Shown in pieces: positions 54,349 to 64,000 of a DNA stretch of 64,000 bases. The stretch covers positions 335,001 to 399,000 of the forward strand of contig JAOTOL010001268.1 of the NCBI GenBank assembly GCA_034440575.1, in the 5' to 3' direction. Position 1 is the stretch's first letter. The number at the start of each line of letters is the position of its first letter. The DNA comes from Imbricaverruca yamaguchii (taxonomy: Eukaryota > Arthropoda > Thecostraca > Neoverrucidae). Under the pieces are notes generated by a model. That model had not been told where the DNA came from and did no database searches. It saw only the letters and a program-made list of their open reading frames with translations. The translations under genes and the position numbers were made by a program.

Positions 54349-54484
54349 CCTTCCCTTCCCTTCCCTTCCCTTCCCTTCCCTTCCCTTCCCTTCCCTTCCC
54401 TTCCCTTCCCTTCCCTTCCCTTCCCTTCCCTTCCCTTCCCTTCCCTTCCCTTCCCTTCCCTTCCCTTCCCTTCCCTTCCCTTCC
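54349..54484. repeat. (TTCCC)n pentamer array
   Basis: About 27 perfect pentamers directly following the (CCTCA)n run. Confidence 0.98.
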
Positions 54485-54508
54485 GATCCTCTCCCCCTCC
54501 CCTCGCCT

Positions 54509-54850
54509 TCAGCTGAACTCGTGAAGCGTCGCCGATGATAACCGGCCTGTACGCCCTGCAAACCGGACGTTGCAGCCGGGCAGCGGCACGCCATATTCAC
54601 ACACGACCGGTCGGCATATCAATCCCATCGTTCTCCAGTCGTTTGCCGCTCTGACGAGGCCTGTCGGTGCGCTGCTAGCAGGATATTGCTGGTTGGTTTC
54701 TGGAATTTGAGCAAAAGTTGGCAGCAGGTTGACCGATGTCATGGCAGAGCGTCCCAGCTTATCATTCAAGCCTGCACTGGTCACCGATTTAGAGGCTTTG
54801 TCTGCGGGGTTTGGAGTTGTTCTCGTTTCGCCACCGTCCAGTCCAGTCAC
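54509..54850 (-). other. Open frame of 113 codons, unknown
   Basis: Non-repetitive frame with ordinary composition (e.g. KASKSVTSAGLNDKLGRSAM, SVNLLPTFAQIPETNQQYPA). No recognised domain. The plus strand is also open across part of it (TDLEALSAGFGVVLVSPPSS). It could be transposon-derived. Confidence 0.22.
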
Positions 54851-54900
54851 CTGGTCACATCGTCCGGCCCAGTCACCTGGTCACATCGTCCGGCCTGATA
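54838..54900. repeat. 27-bp repeat, about 2 copies
   Basis: CCAGTCACCTGGTCACATCG then TCCGGCC occurs twice, with a partial third copy. Confidence 0.88.
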
Positions 54901-54974
54901 GTCACCCGGTCAGGGAGGAGGGGCGGCTGATTTTCGGCCCGCTTGGTACACTGGCATCGTCCTAACCCAACCAG

Positions 54975-56590
54975 CTGCCGCCGCTGTAGCAGCCCTACAC
55001 CTGTAGTGTACTACACGCCGTCCGTCTGGCCCGCCTGTAGCAGCAGCCCTACACCTGTAGCGTACTACACAGCGTCAGTCTGGCCCGCCTGTAGCAGCAG
55101 CCCTACACCTGTAGCGTACTACACAGCGTCAGTCTGGCCCGCCTGTAGCAGCAGCCCTACACCTGTAGTGTACCGCACGCCGTCCGTCTGGCCCGCCTGT
55201 AGCAGCAGCCCTACACCTGTAGTGTACCGCAGGCCGTCCGTCTGGCCCGCCTGTAGCAGCAGCCCTACACCTGTAGCGTACTACAGGCCGTCCGTCTGGC
55301 CGCCTCGATGGGCCCGCCTGTAGCGTGCTACAGGCCGTCCGTCTGGCCCGCCTGTAGCAGCAGCCCTACACCTGTAGTGTACTACAGGCCGTCCGTCTGG
55401 CCCGCCTGTAGCAGCAGCCCTACACCTGTAGTGTACTAAAGGCCGTCCGTCTGGCCCGCCTGTAGCAGCAGCCCTACACCTGTAGCGTACTACAGGGTGT
55501 GGCCGTCCGTCTGGCCCGCCTGTAGCAGCAGCCCTACACCTGTAGCGTACTACAGGCCGTCCGTCTGGCCCGCCTGTAGCAGCAGCCCTACACCTGTAGC
55601 GTACTACAGGCCGTCCGTCTGGCCCGCCTGTAGCAGCAGCCCTACACCTGTAGCGTACTACAGGCCGTCCGTCTGGCCCGCCTGTAGCAGCAGCCCTACA
55701 CCTGTAGCGTACTACAGGCCGTCCGTCTGGCCCGCCTGTAGCAGCAGCCCTACACCTGTGGCGTACTACAGGCCGTCCGTCTGGCCCGCCTGTAGCAGCA
55801 GCCCTACACCTGTAGCGTACTACAGGCCGTCCGTCTGGCCCGCCTGTAGCAGCAGCCCTACACCTGTAGCGTACTAAGGCCGTCCGTCTGGCCCGCCTGT
55901 AGCAGCAGCCCTACACCTGTAGTGTACTACAGGCCGTCCGTCTGGCCCGCCTGTAGCAGCAGCCCTACACCTGTAGCGTACTACAGGCCGTCCCGTCTGG
56001 CCCGCCTGTAGCAGCAGCCCTACACCTGTGGCGTACTACAGGCCGTCCCGTCTGGCCCGCCTGTAGCAGCAGCCCTACACCTGTAGCGTACTACAGGCCG
56101 TCCGTCTGGCCCGCCTGTAGCAGCAGCCCTACACCTGTGGCGTACTACAGGCCGTCCGTCTGGCCCGCCTGTAGCAGCAGCCCTACACCTGTAGCGTACT
56201 ACACGCCGTCCGTCTGGCCCGCCTGTAGCAGCAGCCCTACACCTGTAGCGTACTACAGGCCGTCCGTCTGGCCCGCCTGTAGCAGCAGCCCTACACCTGT
56301 AGCGTACTACAGGCCGTCCGTCTGGCCTCGACTGGCCGGCAGCAGCCCTACACCTGTAGCGTACTACAGGCCGTCACGTCCCGCCTCGACTGGCCGGCAG
56401 CAGCCTACACCGGTAGGCCGTCCGTTGCCCGCCTGTAGAGCAGCCCTACACCTGTAGCGTACTACAGGCCGTCCGTCTGACCCGCCTGTAGCAGCAGCCC
56501 TACACCTGTGGCGTACTACAGGCCGTCCGTCTGGCCCGCCTGTAGCAGCAGCCCTACACCTGTGGCGTACTACAGGCCGTCCCGTCTGAC
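54975..56590. repeat. 54-bp array, about 29 copies
   Basis: Units share CAGCAGCCCTACACCTGTAG, CGTACTACAGGCCGTCCGTC and TGGCCCGCCTGTAG. Units near the right end (about 56327, 56384) contain CTCGACTGGCCGGCAGC, identical to the end of the candidate exon at 56591-56727. Confidence 0.98.
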
Positions 56591-56727
56591 CTCGACTGGC
56601 CGGCAGCCGCACACTGACGCGACGCCACGGTGGCGTACGCGACGCCCAACACGATAACGAACACGTTGGTCAGCGCTGCCGCTCTGGCGGCCGATAGCCG
56701 CTGGACGGGCGGCGGCGGCGGCCCGAC
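56591..56727 (-). CDS. Candidate exon with a possible transmembrane helix
   Basis: A GGTGGTGCAG acceptor is followed by 45 codons: VGPPPPPVQRLSAARA, then AALTNVFVIVLGVAYATVAS (a hydrophobic stretch long enough to span a membrane) and RQCAAAGQS, ending with GTCAGA at the 54-bp array. It starts in phase 0 and ends in phase 2, and fits the phase-0 end of candidate exon 57539-57598. The plus strand is also open over the same bases. No protein family is recognised, and a transmembrane segment does not belong to outspread/MPRIP, so this would be another gene or chance. Confidence 0.32.
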
Positions 56728-56774
56728 CTGCACCACCGCCCGTGTGGCGACAGCGTCCCCCCTCCCCCCGCCCC

Positions 56775-57290
56775 CAACGGCGCCCCGCAGCGGCGGTCAC
56801 CACAGCGTGACACCCGGCTGCACATCGTCACCTGGTGGTCACGGACCGCCCCCCACCGCCTCCCCCCCCCCCACCCCCGCGGAGGCGGTCACCACAGCAG
56901 GACACCCGGCTACACATCGTCACCTGGTGGTCACGGACCGCCTCCCACCGCACCCCCACCACCACCACCACCGCGGAGGCGGTCACCACAGCGGGACACC
57001 CGGCTGCGCATCGTCGCCTGGTGGTACGGACCGCACCCCACCCCCCCCAAACCAACCACAACGAGACACTCGGCTCAAATGTCACCTGGTGGTCACGGAC
57101 CGCCCACCCCACGCTCACCACTCACCCCCGCGGAGGCGTCACCACAGCGGACACTCGGCTGCACATCGTCACCTGGTGGTCACGGACCGCCTCCCACCCC
57201 ATCGCACCCCCCACCACCGCGGAGGTGGTCACCACAGCGAGACACCCGGCTGCACATCGTCACCTGGTGGTCACAGGACCGCGCCGGCCG
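56775..57290. repeat. Array of about 85-95 bp, 6 copies
   Basis: Units share GGCTGCACATCGTCACCTGG, TGGTCACGGACCGCC, C-rich spacers of variable length and GCGGAGGCGGTCACCACAGC. Confidence 0.93.
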
Positions 57291-57294
57291 AGGT

Positions 57295-57540
57295 GCCCGC
57301 TCACCGGGCCGGCAGCCGAGGTGACGTCACCGGGCCGGCGGCCGAGGTGACGTCACCAGGCCGGCGGCCGAGGTGACGTCACCAGGCCGGCGGCCGAGGT
57401 GACGTCACCGGGCCGGCAGCCGAGGTGACGTCACCGGGCCGGCAGCCGAGGTGACGTCACCGGGCCGACGGCCGAGGTGACGTCACCAGGCCGGCGGCCG
57501 AGGTGACGTCACCGGGCCGGCAGCCGAGGTGACGTCACCA
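57295..57540. repeat. 26-bp array with full CRE palindromes
   Basis: Nine copies at 26-bp spacing of GCCGAGGTGACGTCACC with GGGCCGGCA or AGGCCGGCG. Each holds the 12-bp palindrome GGTGACGTCACC, containing the CRE consensus TGACGTCA. In minus sense each unit equals the end of the candidate exon 57539-57598 plus its GTGACG donor. Confidence 0.97.
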
Positions 57541-57598
57541 GGCCGGCGGCCGAGTCTCGGCGGGCCGCCGCCGACGCGTGGTCGGCGGTGACGCGACC
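57539..57598 (-). CDS. Candidate short exon (weak)
   Basis: Twenty codons, GRVTADHASAAARRDSAAGL, between GTGAAAG and CTG with GTGACG, phase 0 at both ends, with almost all third positions G or C. It would splice in frame to 56727. The acceptor is poor. The 26-bp array copies its last bases and donor. Confidence 0.25.
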
Positions 57599-57689
57599 CT
57601 TTCACCGGGTCAGCGAGAAGGCGCGGCTGTGGCGGCGGCCGCGCCGTCAGGCAGGCCACAAGGACGGCGCGTGGCCGGCCCAGTCCCCA

Positions 57690-58195
57690 AACCCTCACCG
57701 GCCGGGCCCACCGCCAACACCAGGCCACGAGGACAGTGTGTAGCCTGCCCAGCGACCACTACAGCGGTCACTGTCGTCACTCACCAGCCGGGCCCACCGC
57801 CAATACCAGGCCACGAGGACAGTGTGTAGCCTCCCCCGCGCCCACTACGGGGGTTTTTTTGTCTAGCCGCGCCCCCCCAACCAGGCCACGAGGAGTGGTA
57901 GCCTGCCCAGCGACCACTACAGCGGTCACTGTCGTCACTAGCCGGGCCCACCGCCAATACCAGGCCACGAGGACAGTGTGTAGCCTGCCCAGCGACCACT
58001 ACAGCGGTCACTGTCGTCACTAGCCGGGCCCACCGCCAATACCAGGCCACGAGGACAGTGTGTAGCCTGCCCAGCGACCACTACAGCGGTCACTGTCGTC
58101 ACTAGCCGGGCCCACCGCCAATACCAGGCCACGAGGACAGTGTGTAGCCTGCCCAGCGACCACTACAGCGGTCACTAGCGTCACTAGCCGCGCCC
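57690..58195. repeat. 81-bp array, about 6 copies
   Basis: Units share AGCGACCACTACAGCGGTCA, CTGTCGTCACTAGCCGGGCC and CCACGAGGACAGTGTGTAGC. One unit near 57840 is altered by GGGGGTTTTTTTGTC. Confidence 0.96.
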
Positions 58196-58254
58196 ACCAC
58201 CGTTGCCAGGCTGCAAGGGCTAGCATATAGCTTGCCCAGTGCCCACTATCGTCA

Positions 58255-58395
58255 CCAGTGTGCGGCAGGTCACGCCACCACCACGAGTCAGAGTGCACTG
58301 CAGGTCACATGATCGACACTGGTCAGTGTGCGGCAGGTCACGTGACCGCCACGAGGCAGCATGCGATAGGTCACGTGAACACCGCGGGTCGGAGT
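58255..58395. repeat. Degenerate array of about 44 bp, 3 copies
   Basis: Copies share GTGTGCGGCAGGTCACGTGA and CGCCACGA. Confidence 0.8.
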
Positions 58396-58469
58396 GTTCG
58401 GTAGGGGATATGACAGCTGGGTTTCTGGTACAAGGCCGCGCCGCCGGCCGGCCACCGCGCAGGGTCGCC

Positions 58470-58870
58470 AGTTCACCGCACCCTGGTGTCAGTTCAGCTG
58501 CCGCAGGGTCGCCAGTTCACCGCACCCTGGTGTCAGTTCAGCTGCCGCATGGTCGCCAGTTCACCGCACCCTGGTGTCAGTTCAGCTGCCGCAGGGTCGC
58601 CAGTTCACCGCACCCTGGTGTCAGTTCAGCTGCCGCAGGGTCGCCAGTTCACCGCACCCTGGTGTCAGTTCATCTGCCGCAGGGTCGCCAGTTCACCACA
58701 CCCTGGTGTCAGTTCAGCTGCCGCAAGGTCGCCATTTCACCACACCGTAGCGTCAGTTCGACTGCCACAGGGTCGCCAGTTCACACCGTGGCGTCAGTTC
58801 ATCTGCCGCAGGGTCGCCAGTTCACCGCACCGTGATCTCAGTTCATCTGCCGGAGGGGCGCCAGTTCACA
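58470..58870. repeat. 44-bp array, 9 copies
   Basis: Units share GCAGGGTCGCCAGTTCACCG, CACCCTGGTGTCAG and TTCAGCTGCC. Right-hand copies decay. Confidence 0.97.
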
Positions 58871-59276
58871 GCACCCGCTGGCAGGAACAACCGTCGCGCC
58901 AACATTTGTGTCGCATTGGTACATGTTTTGCCGGCCTTTCCACTGAAGGCCAGCGCACTGAAGAATTTACTTATTGAAAAATGACCCGCAGTGATTTACG
59001 CTCAATGTTAAATATTTTATTTTAAAAGTTTTAAACCACCGCTTGGTCCCCGGAAACATTCCAGAACGTTTCATTCTGCACTCAATGCCAGTTATTTTCC
59101 CATTCACAGCGCAGTCAAACAAGGTACGGGGATCCCTAAGAAGCTTCCCGTCTGGTTTGACATAGGACGTCCAGACTGTCGGAAGTTCCTCGGATGCGAG
59201 CTACAACCACAGCTGAGATCCAGCTAATCTGAACAGTTCGCTGGTCCTGCAATGGAGCTTCGACACACGCGTGATG
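58871..59276. other. Unique sequence without a supported gene
   Basis: AT-richer unique DNA. No recognisable feature. Confidence 0.6.
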
Positions 59277-59568
59277 TCCCATCTACGTTAGGTCAGGCGA
59301 GGCGACACAACGGCTTCTGGCCGCGGTGATAACGTTCACGGACACGTCTCCTTCAGACATTGTTCAACACGTCCACTCTGGCTGCAGACGAAAAACGGGC
59401 CCACCGGACTGGAAACCCGCCGGCTTTACGGGAATACTTTTAAGACGTGCCGCATCGTATGGCATGCGAGGAGCCTTGAAGACGGCAGTTGTTTATCACA
59501 GCTTGCGCGAGCAGGAAGAAACGCTAGCCGGTGCCTGGCTCGGACTGGTTCACGCCGGTTCAGACTGA
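59277..59568 (+). other. Open frame of about 97 codons, unknown
   Basis: Non-repetitive plus frame with ordinary composition (RLLAAVITFTDTSPSDIVQH, later GALKTAVVYHSLREQEETLA) that stops at the start of the 20-bp array. No start codon or splice site is certain and no domain is recognised. Confidence 0.22.
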
Positions 59569-59569
59569 T

Positions 59570-60300
59570 CAAGTTGGATCCGTTTCAGACTGGGTGAAGG
59601 GATTCAAAGATCAGACACTAGCTGATTCAAACTGGTTGGAATAGGGTTCAGACTGGTTGATATTCGTTCAGACTAGTTAGACGAGTTCACTGCTCGGATT
59701 GGGGCCGATCCAGACCAGTTGGGCCGGCGCTGGCTGATTCATACTGGTTCAGGTCTGCCTGGTTCAGACTGCTTCATACTGGCCGCGACGGGTTCTGGCT
59801 GGTTGTACTCTCTGAGTCAGGGGTGGCCGGTTCAGACTGGTTTATATTGACTGAATCAGGGCTGGCCGATCTAGAGTAGTTCAGACTGGTTCAGACTGGC
59901 TGAGAGATTAGCTCATACTGGTTCAGACTGGTTTATACTGGTTCAGACTGGTTTATACTGGTTCAGACTGGTTTATACTGGTTCAGACTGGTTTATACTG
60001 GTTCAGACTGGCTGAGAGATTAGCTCATACTGGTTAGCTCAAGCTCAGACTGATTTATACTGGTTTATACTGGTTCAGACTGGTTTATACTGGTTCAGAC
60101 TGGTTTATACTGGTTCAGACTGGTTTATACTGGTTCAGACTGGTTTATACTGGTTCAGACTGGTTTATACTGGTTCAGACTGGTTTACACTGGTTCAGAC
60201 TGGTTTATACTGGTTCAGACTGGTTTATACTGGTTCAGACTGGCTGAGTAGTTCAGACTAGTTTGGACTGGTTCAGACTGACAGTCAGCGCCAGCCAGTC
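59570..60300. repeat. 20-bp TTCAGACTGG/TTTATACTGG array
   Basis: Alternating 10-bp half units GGTTCAGACT and GGTTTATACT; homogeneous at 59930-60240, diverged on the left. Confidence 0.97.
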
Positions 60301-60325
60301 TGAACCGGTTCGGACCGGTTCAGAC

Positions 60326-60442
60326 CGGTTGCGTCAGGCTCGCCACCGGCCGCCCGCCGTAAGCAGAACCGACCCCGCTGTGCAACGTGGCTTTGTTTTC
60401 GACTTCATCCGCAAATTCGCCGGCCGTACGAAGCCGAGCCAA
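60326..60442 (-). CDS. Candidate exon
   Basis: A C-run followed by CCGAGAG serves as acceptor. Thirty-nine codons follow, LARLRTAGEFADEVENKATL then HSGVGSAYGGRPVASLTQP, ending CCG with GTCTGA. The mixed acidic and polar composition is more protein-like than most frames here. Phase 0 at both ends fits candidate exon 57539-57598. The donor is non-consensus, and the adjoining 20-bp array repeats the same AACC-GTCTGA junction. No family is recognised. Confidence 0.3.
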
Positions 60443-60665
60443 CTCTCGGGGGGGGGGGGGCGGGATTACGGCCCGACTCGGGGCACACACCGGCCGCGTG
60501 CACCCCAGCGCGTGCACAGTGCACTGTGCAAACATCAGCACCTGTATGCCCCCCCCCCCACACACTGCAGAGTAATGGCGCGTGTCGGGTGACGTGCGTC
60601 GCCGGCCATCAACACGCCGCACCACCGTACGGCAGGCGCTGAACACGAGCTGGGCCAGCAACCAC
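60443..60665. other. Unique GC-rich patch with G- and C-runs
   Basis: A run of about 14 G at 60448-60461 and a C-run at about 60550-60559. No gene supported. Confidence 0.5.
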
Positions 60666-60667
60666 GA

Positions 60668-61692
60668 CAACTCTGGCGACTGAGGAGGGGGGGGGGGATC
60701 ATGTGAACACAGCTAGGCCAGCAACCAAATCTGGCGACTGGGAGAGGGGACGGGCGGGGATCATGTGCCGAACACGAGCTAGGTCAGCAGCCGCGGGAGC
60801 AGCGTCTCCCGTCTCACGACTACTCTGGCGACTGAGGAGAGGGGACGGGCGGGGATCATGTGCCGAACACGAGCTAGGTCAGCAGCCGCGACAACGTCTG
60901 GCGACTGAGGAGAGGGGACGGGTGGGGATCATGTGCCGAACACGAGCTAGGTCAGCAGCCGCGGGAGCAGCGTCTCCCGTCTCACGACTACTCTGGCGAC
61001 TGAGGAGAGGGGACGGGCGGGGATCATGTGCCGAACACGAGCTAGGTCAGCAGCCGCGGGAGCAGCGTCTCCCGTCTCACGACAACGTCTGGCGACTGAG
61101 GAGAGGGGACGGGTGGGGATCAGGTGCCGAACACGAGCTAGGTCAGCAGCCGCGGGAGCAGCGTCTCCCGTCTCACGACTACTCTGGCGACTGAGGTGAG
61201 GGGAGGGGTGGGGGATCAGGTGCCGAACACGAGCTAGGTCAGCAGCCGCGGGAGCAGCGTCTCCCGTCTCACGACAACGTCTGGCGACTGAGGAGAGGGG
61301 ACGGGCGGGGATCATGTGCCGAACACGAGCTAGGTCAGCAGCCGCGGGAGCAGCGTCTCCCGTCTCACGACTACTCTGGCGACTGGGGGGGGAGGGCGGG
61401 GATCAGTGCCGAACACGAGCTAGGTCAGCAGCCGCGGGACAACGTCTCCCCTCTCACGACAACGTCTGGCGACTGAGGAGAGGGGAGGGGTGGGGATCAT
61501 GTGCCGAACACGAGCTAGGTCAGCAGCCGCGGGAGCAGCGTCTCCCGTCTCACGACTACTCTGGCGACTGAGGTGAGGGGACGGGTGGGGATCAGGTGCC
61601 GAACACGAGCTAGGTCAGCAGCCGCGGGAGCAGCGTCTCCCGTCTCACGACTACTCTGGCGACTGAGGTGAGGGGACGGGTGGGGGTCAGGT
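60668..61692. repeat. Array of about 67-95 bp, about 12 copies
   Basis: Units share TGCCGAACACGAGCTAGGTC, AGCAGCCGCGGGAGCAGCGT, CTCCCGTCTCACGAC and TCTGGCGACTGAGGAGAGGG. Some units lack the middle block. Both strands are open. Confidence 0.96.
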
Positions 61693-61699
61693 GCTGGAC

Positions 61700-62235
61700 A
61701 GGGGATTACTAGTCACCAATGCACTAGTCACTAATGGACAGTGCATCACTGGTCACCAATGCACTATGCACTAGTCACCAATGGGCAGTGCATCCCTAGT
61801 CACCAATGGACAGTGCGTCCCTAGTCACCAGTGGACAGTGCGTCCCTAGTCACCAATGTACAGTGCGTCCCTAGTCACCAATGGACAATGCGTCCCTAGT
61901 CACCAATGCACAGTGCGTCCCTCATCACCAACGCACAATGCGTCCCTAGTCACCAATGGACAGTGCGTCCCTAGTCACCAATGCATGGTGCGTCCATAAT
62001 CACCAATGGACAGTGCATCCCTGGTGTCCCTAGTCACCAATGGACAGTGTATCCCTAGACACCAATGGACAGTGTATCCCTAGTCACCAATGCACAGTGC
62101 ATCTCTAGTCACCATTGCACTATGCAATAGTTACCAATGGACAGTGCGTCAATAGTCACCAACGCACAGTGCGTCCCTAGTCACCAACGGACAGTGCGTC
62201 CCAATCACCAACGGACAGTGCGTCCCTAGTCACCA
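61700..62235. repeat. 25-bp array, about 20 copies
   Basis: Units are CAATGGACAGTGCGTCCCTA then GTCAC, with GCACAGTG and GCATCC variants. Confidence 0.96.
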
Positions 62236-62304
62236 GAGAATGGACGTCGTTCAGTTCGGTCAGTGTGTGGGTGGTCTCGAGCGAGGACGCTGCTGTCGTA
62301 GTCC

Positions 62305-63250
62305 GCCCAAGCGCTAAACGACGTCCGCCCAAGCGCTACACGACGTCCGCCCAAGCGCTACACGACGTCCACCAAATCGCTACACGACGTCGTCCTAAGT
62401 GCTACACGACGTCGTCCCAAGTGCTACACGACGTCCGGCCAAGCGCTATACGACGTCCGGCCAAGCGCTACACGACGTCCGCCCAAGCGCTACACGACGT
62501 CCGCCCAAGCGCTACACGACGTCCGGCCAAGCGCTACACGTCCGCCAAGCGCTACGACGTCCGCCAATCGCTACACGTCCGCCAAGCGCTACACGTCCGC
62601 CAAGCGCTACACGTCCGCCAAGCGCTACGCGACGTCCGGCCAAGCGCTACACGACGTCCTACCAAGCGCTACACGACGCCCGCTTAAGCGCTACGCGACG
62701 CCCTCCCCAAGCGATACACGTCCACCAATCCCTACATGACGTCCCACCAATCGCTACACGACGTCCGCCCAAGCGCTACACGACGTCCGCCCAAGCGCTA
62801 CACGACGTCCGCCCAAGCGCTATACGACGTCCGGCCAAGCGCTGCACGACGTCCGCCCAAGCGCTACACGACGTCCGCCCAAGCGCTATACGACGTCCGG
62901 CCAAGCGCTACACGACGTCCGGCCAAGCGGTATACGACGCCCGCCGAAGCGCTATAGTCCGCCCAAGCGCTACACGTCCGCCCAAGCGCTACACGACATC
63001 CGCCCAAGCGTTACACGACGTCCGCCAATCCATACACGACGTCCCACCAATCGCTACACGACGTCCGCCCAAGCGCTATACGACGTCCGGCCAAGCGCTG
63101 CACGACGTCCACCAAAGCGCCACACGACGTCCACCAAAGCGCCACACGACGTCCAGCCAAGCGCCACACGACGTCCGCCCAAGCGATACACGACGTCCAC
63201 CCAAGCGCTACACGACTGTTCGACAAAGCGCTACACGTCTGTCAACGCGC
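62305..63250. repeat. 22-bp array, about 44 copies
   Basis: Units are GCGCTACACGACGTCCGCCC then AA, with GGCC, ACC and truncated variants. A larger block (about 62735-62960) recurs at about 63030-63110. Confidence 0.97.
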
Positions 63251-63640
63251 TACTACGTCTGATGGACCCGTATTGACACCTTGTCAACTTCGCGTTTCGC
63301 ATATCAGTGGCGCTTTTCGATGTACTCGCTGGCGGTGAATGGAGACAGGCGAGGCTTACGTGTATGAGATTTGGTGTTTTTTTGGGCAATGCATGATACC
63401 GGAATATGTAGGTTTGCTGCCCTTGCGTGGCTTTCGATATTGCTCGATACAAAAGGAAAGAAAACACGCCGAGGAGCACGTTGATATGGGACATTTCAGA
63501 GTGCATACATGCATGGAGCTATGTGGCATTATGTGAACTTAGCCAAATGTTTACTGCAGATCCCTGGCTTGGATGAAGCTGGAAAATCCACCAACTTCGG
63601 GAGGGTGCGAGACATAAGCAAAAACTCATACCATGCGTTT
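63251..63640. other. Unique sequence without a supported gene
   Basis: AT-richer DNA with short open frames on both strands; nothing recognised. Confidence 0.6.
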
Positions 63641-63740
63641 TCCTCCTCAATCCCATGCGCCGCGATCTATTTGAAACCGGCTCATCAAGCAAACCCACCA
63701 CCAACAGGCCGACACTGAAGCGAATTTGGCCACGTCTCAG

Positions 63741-63842
63741 ATGCCGCCAGCCCACCGTGCGCCGAGGCGATGCCGGCGAGCCCGCGGCCACTCGCCGCCG
63801 CCCGCCGCCCAATGACATGGAGTGTCCGCGCCGCGACCGCCG
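63741..63842 (+). CDS. Candidate plus-strand exon (weak)
   Basis: Acceptor CACGTCTCAG and donor CGCCG with GTAACG bound a 102-base stretch. One frame reads CRQPTVRRGDAGEPAATRRR then PPPNDMECPRRDR. The minus strand is also open (GRYRRSRRGHSMSLGG). No family recognised. Confidence 0.25.
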
Positions 63843-63937
63843 GTAACGGCCCATAACGCCGCGCCGGCCGTGTCGATGACACGACGCCGCCGCCCTAACG
63901 GGCACGGACGGCAGCCGCTGTCGCGCCGCGGCTCCTC

Positions 63938-64000
63938 CTCCACCGCGGCTCCAGCACCACCGCGGCTCCTCCACCGCGGCTCCAGCACCACCGCGGCTCC
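63938..64000. repeat. GC-rich CCACCGCGGCTCCAGCA array at window edge
   Basis: About four copies of CACCGCGGCTCCAGCAC or CACCGCGGCTCCTC; it continues past the window. Confidence 0.93.

Overview
This window is eukaryotic nuclear DNA from a metazoan, most likely an arthropod. It has GT-AG introns, tRNA-derived SINEs, remnants of non-LTR retrotransposons, long (TA)n tracts, and no operons, ribosome binding sites or intact long genes. A crustacean would fit the dispersed repeats, but the species cannot be fixed from sequence alone.

More than half of the window (about 35 of 64 kb by my tally) is tandem repeat: over 50 separate minisatellite arrays with units of 5 to about 95 bp. The largest are a 29-bp satellite (9807-13641), a 49-bp array (26443-29214), a 31-bp array (40870-43190), a 32-bp array (43776-45565) and a 54-bp array (54975-56590). 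Most long open reading frames here are translations of these arrays on one or both strands and are not genes.

The only gene I recognise runs on the minus strand. Three short exons with clean splice sites encode a pleckstrin-homology (PH) domain of the outspread/MPRIP (p116Rip) family: 36737-36802 (beta strands, [15 protein letters not shown]), 22865-23056 (rest of the domain and its C-terminal helix) and 8289-8367 (post-PH segment GRHKRNATFPGG). All three are phase-compatible. The introns between them, about 13.7 and 14.5 kb, are filled with arrays. Further downstream on the same strand lie candidate exons at 7149-7421, 2381-2526 and 485-620. The start of the PH domain is not found in the window and probably lies beyond 64000.

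Other unique patches between arrays hold weaker exon candidates on the minus strand (40384-40584, 40815-40856, 56591-56727 with a possible transmembrane helix, 57539-57598, 60326-60442) and the plus strand (3325-3388, 34287-34406, 48690-48860, 63741-63842). In GC-rich DNA such open stretches arise easily, so these are hypotheses.

The most interesting pattern is that several arrays begin exactly at an exon-intron junction, and their units are copies of that junction (exon end plus splice donor, or acceptor region). It is clearest at 22598-22864 beside the PH exon, and is repeated on a smaller scale at 36530-36736. Transposon material includes five tRNA-like SINEs (one with a 16-bp target-site duplication), SINE-core fragments, an RNase H fragment of an I/R1/Jockey-like LINE at 50349-50600, a possible LINE 3' end near 37400-37600, a TIR-flanked element at 14199-15538 and a near-perfect hairpin at 21568-21626.
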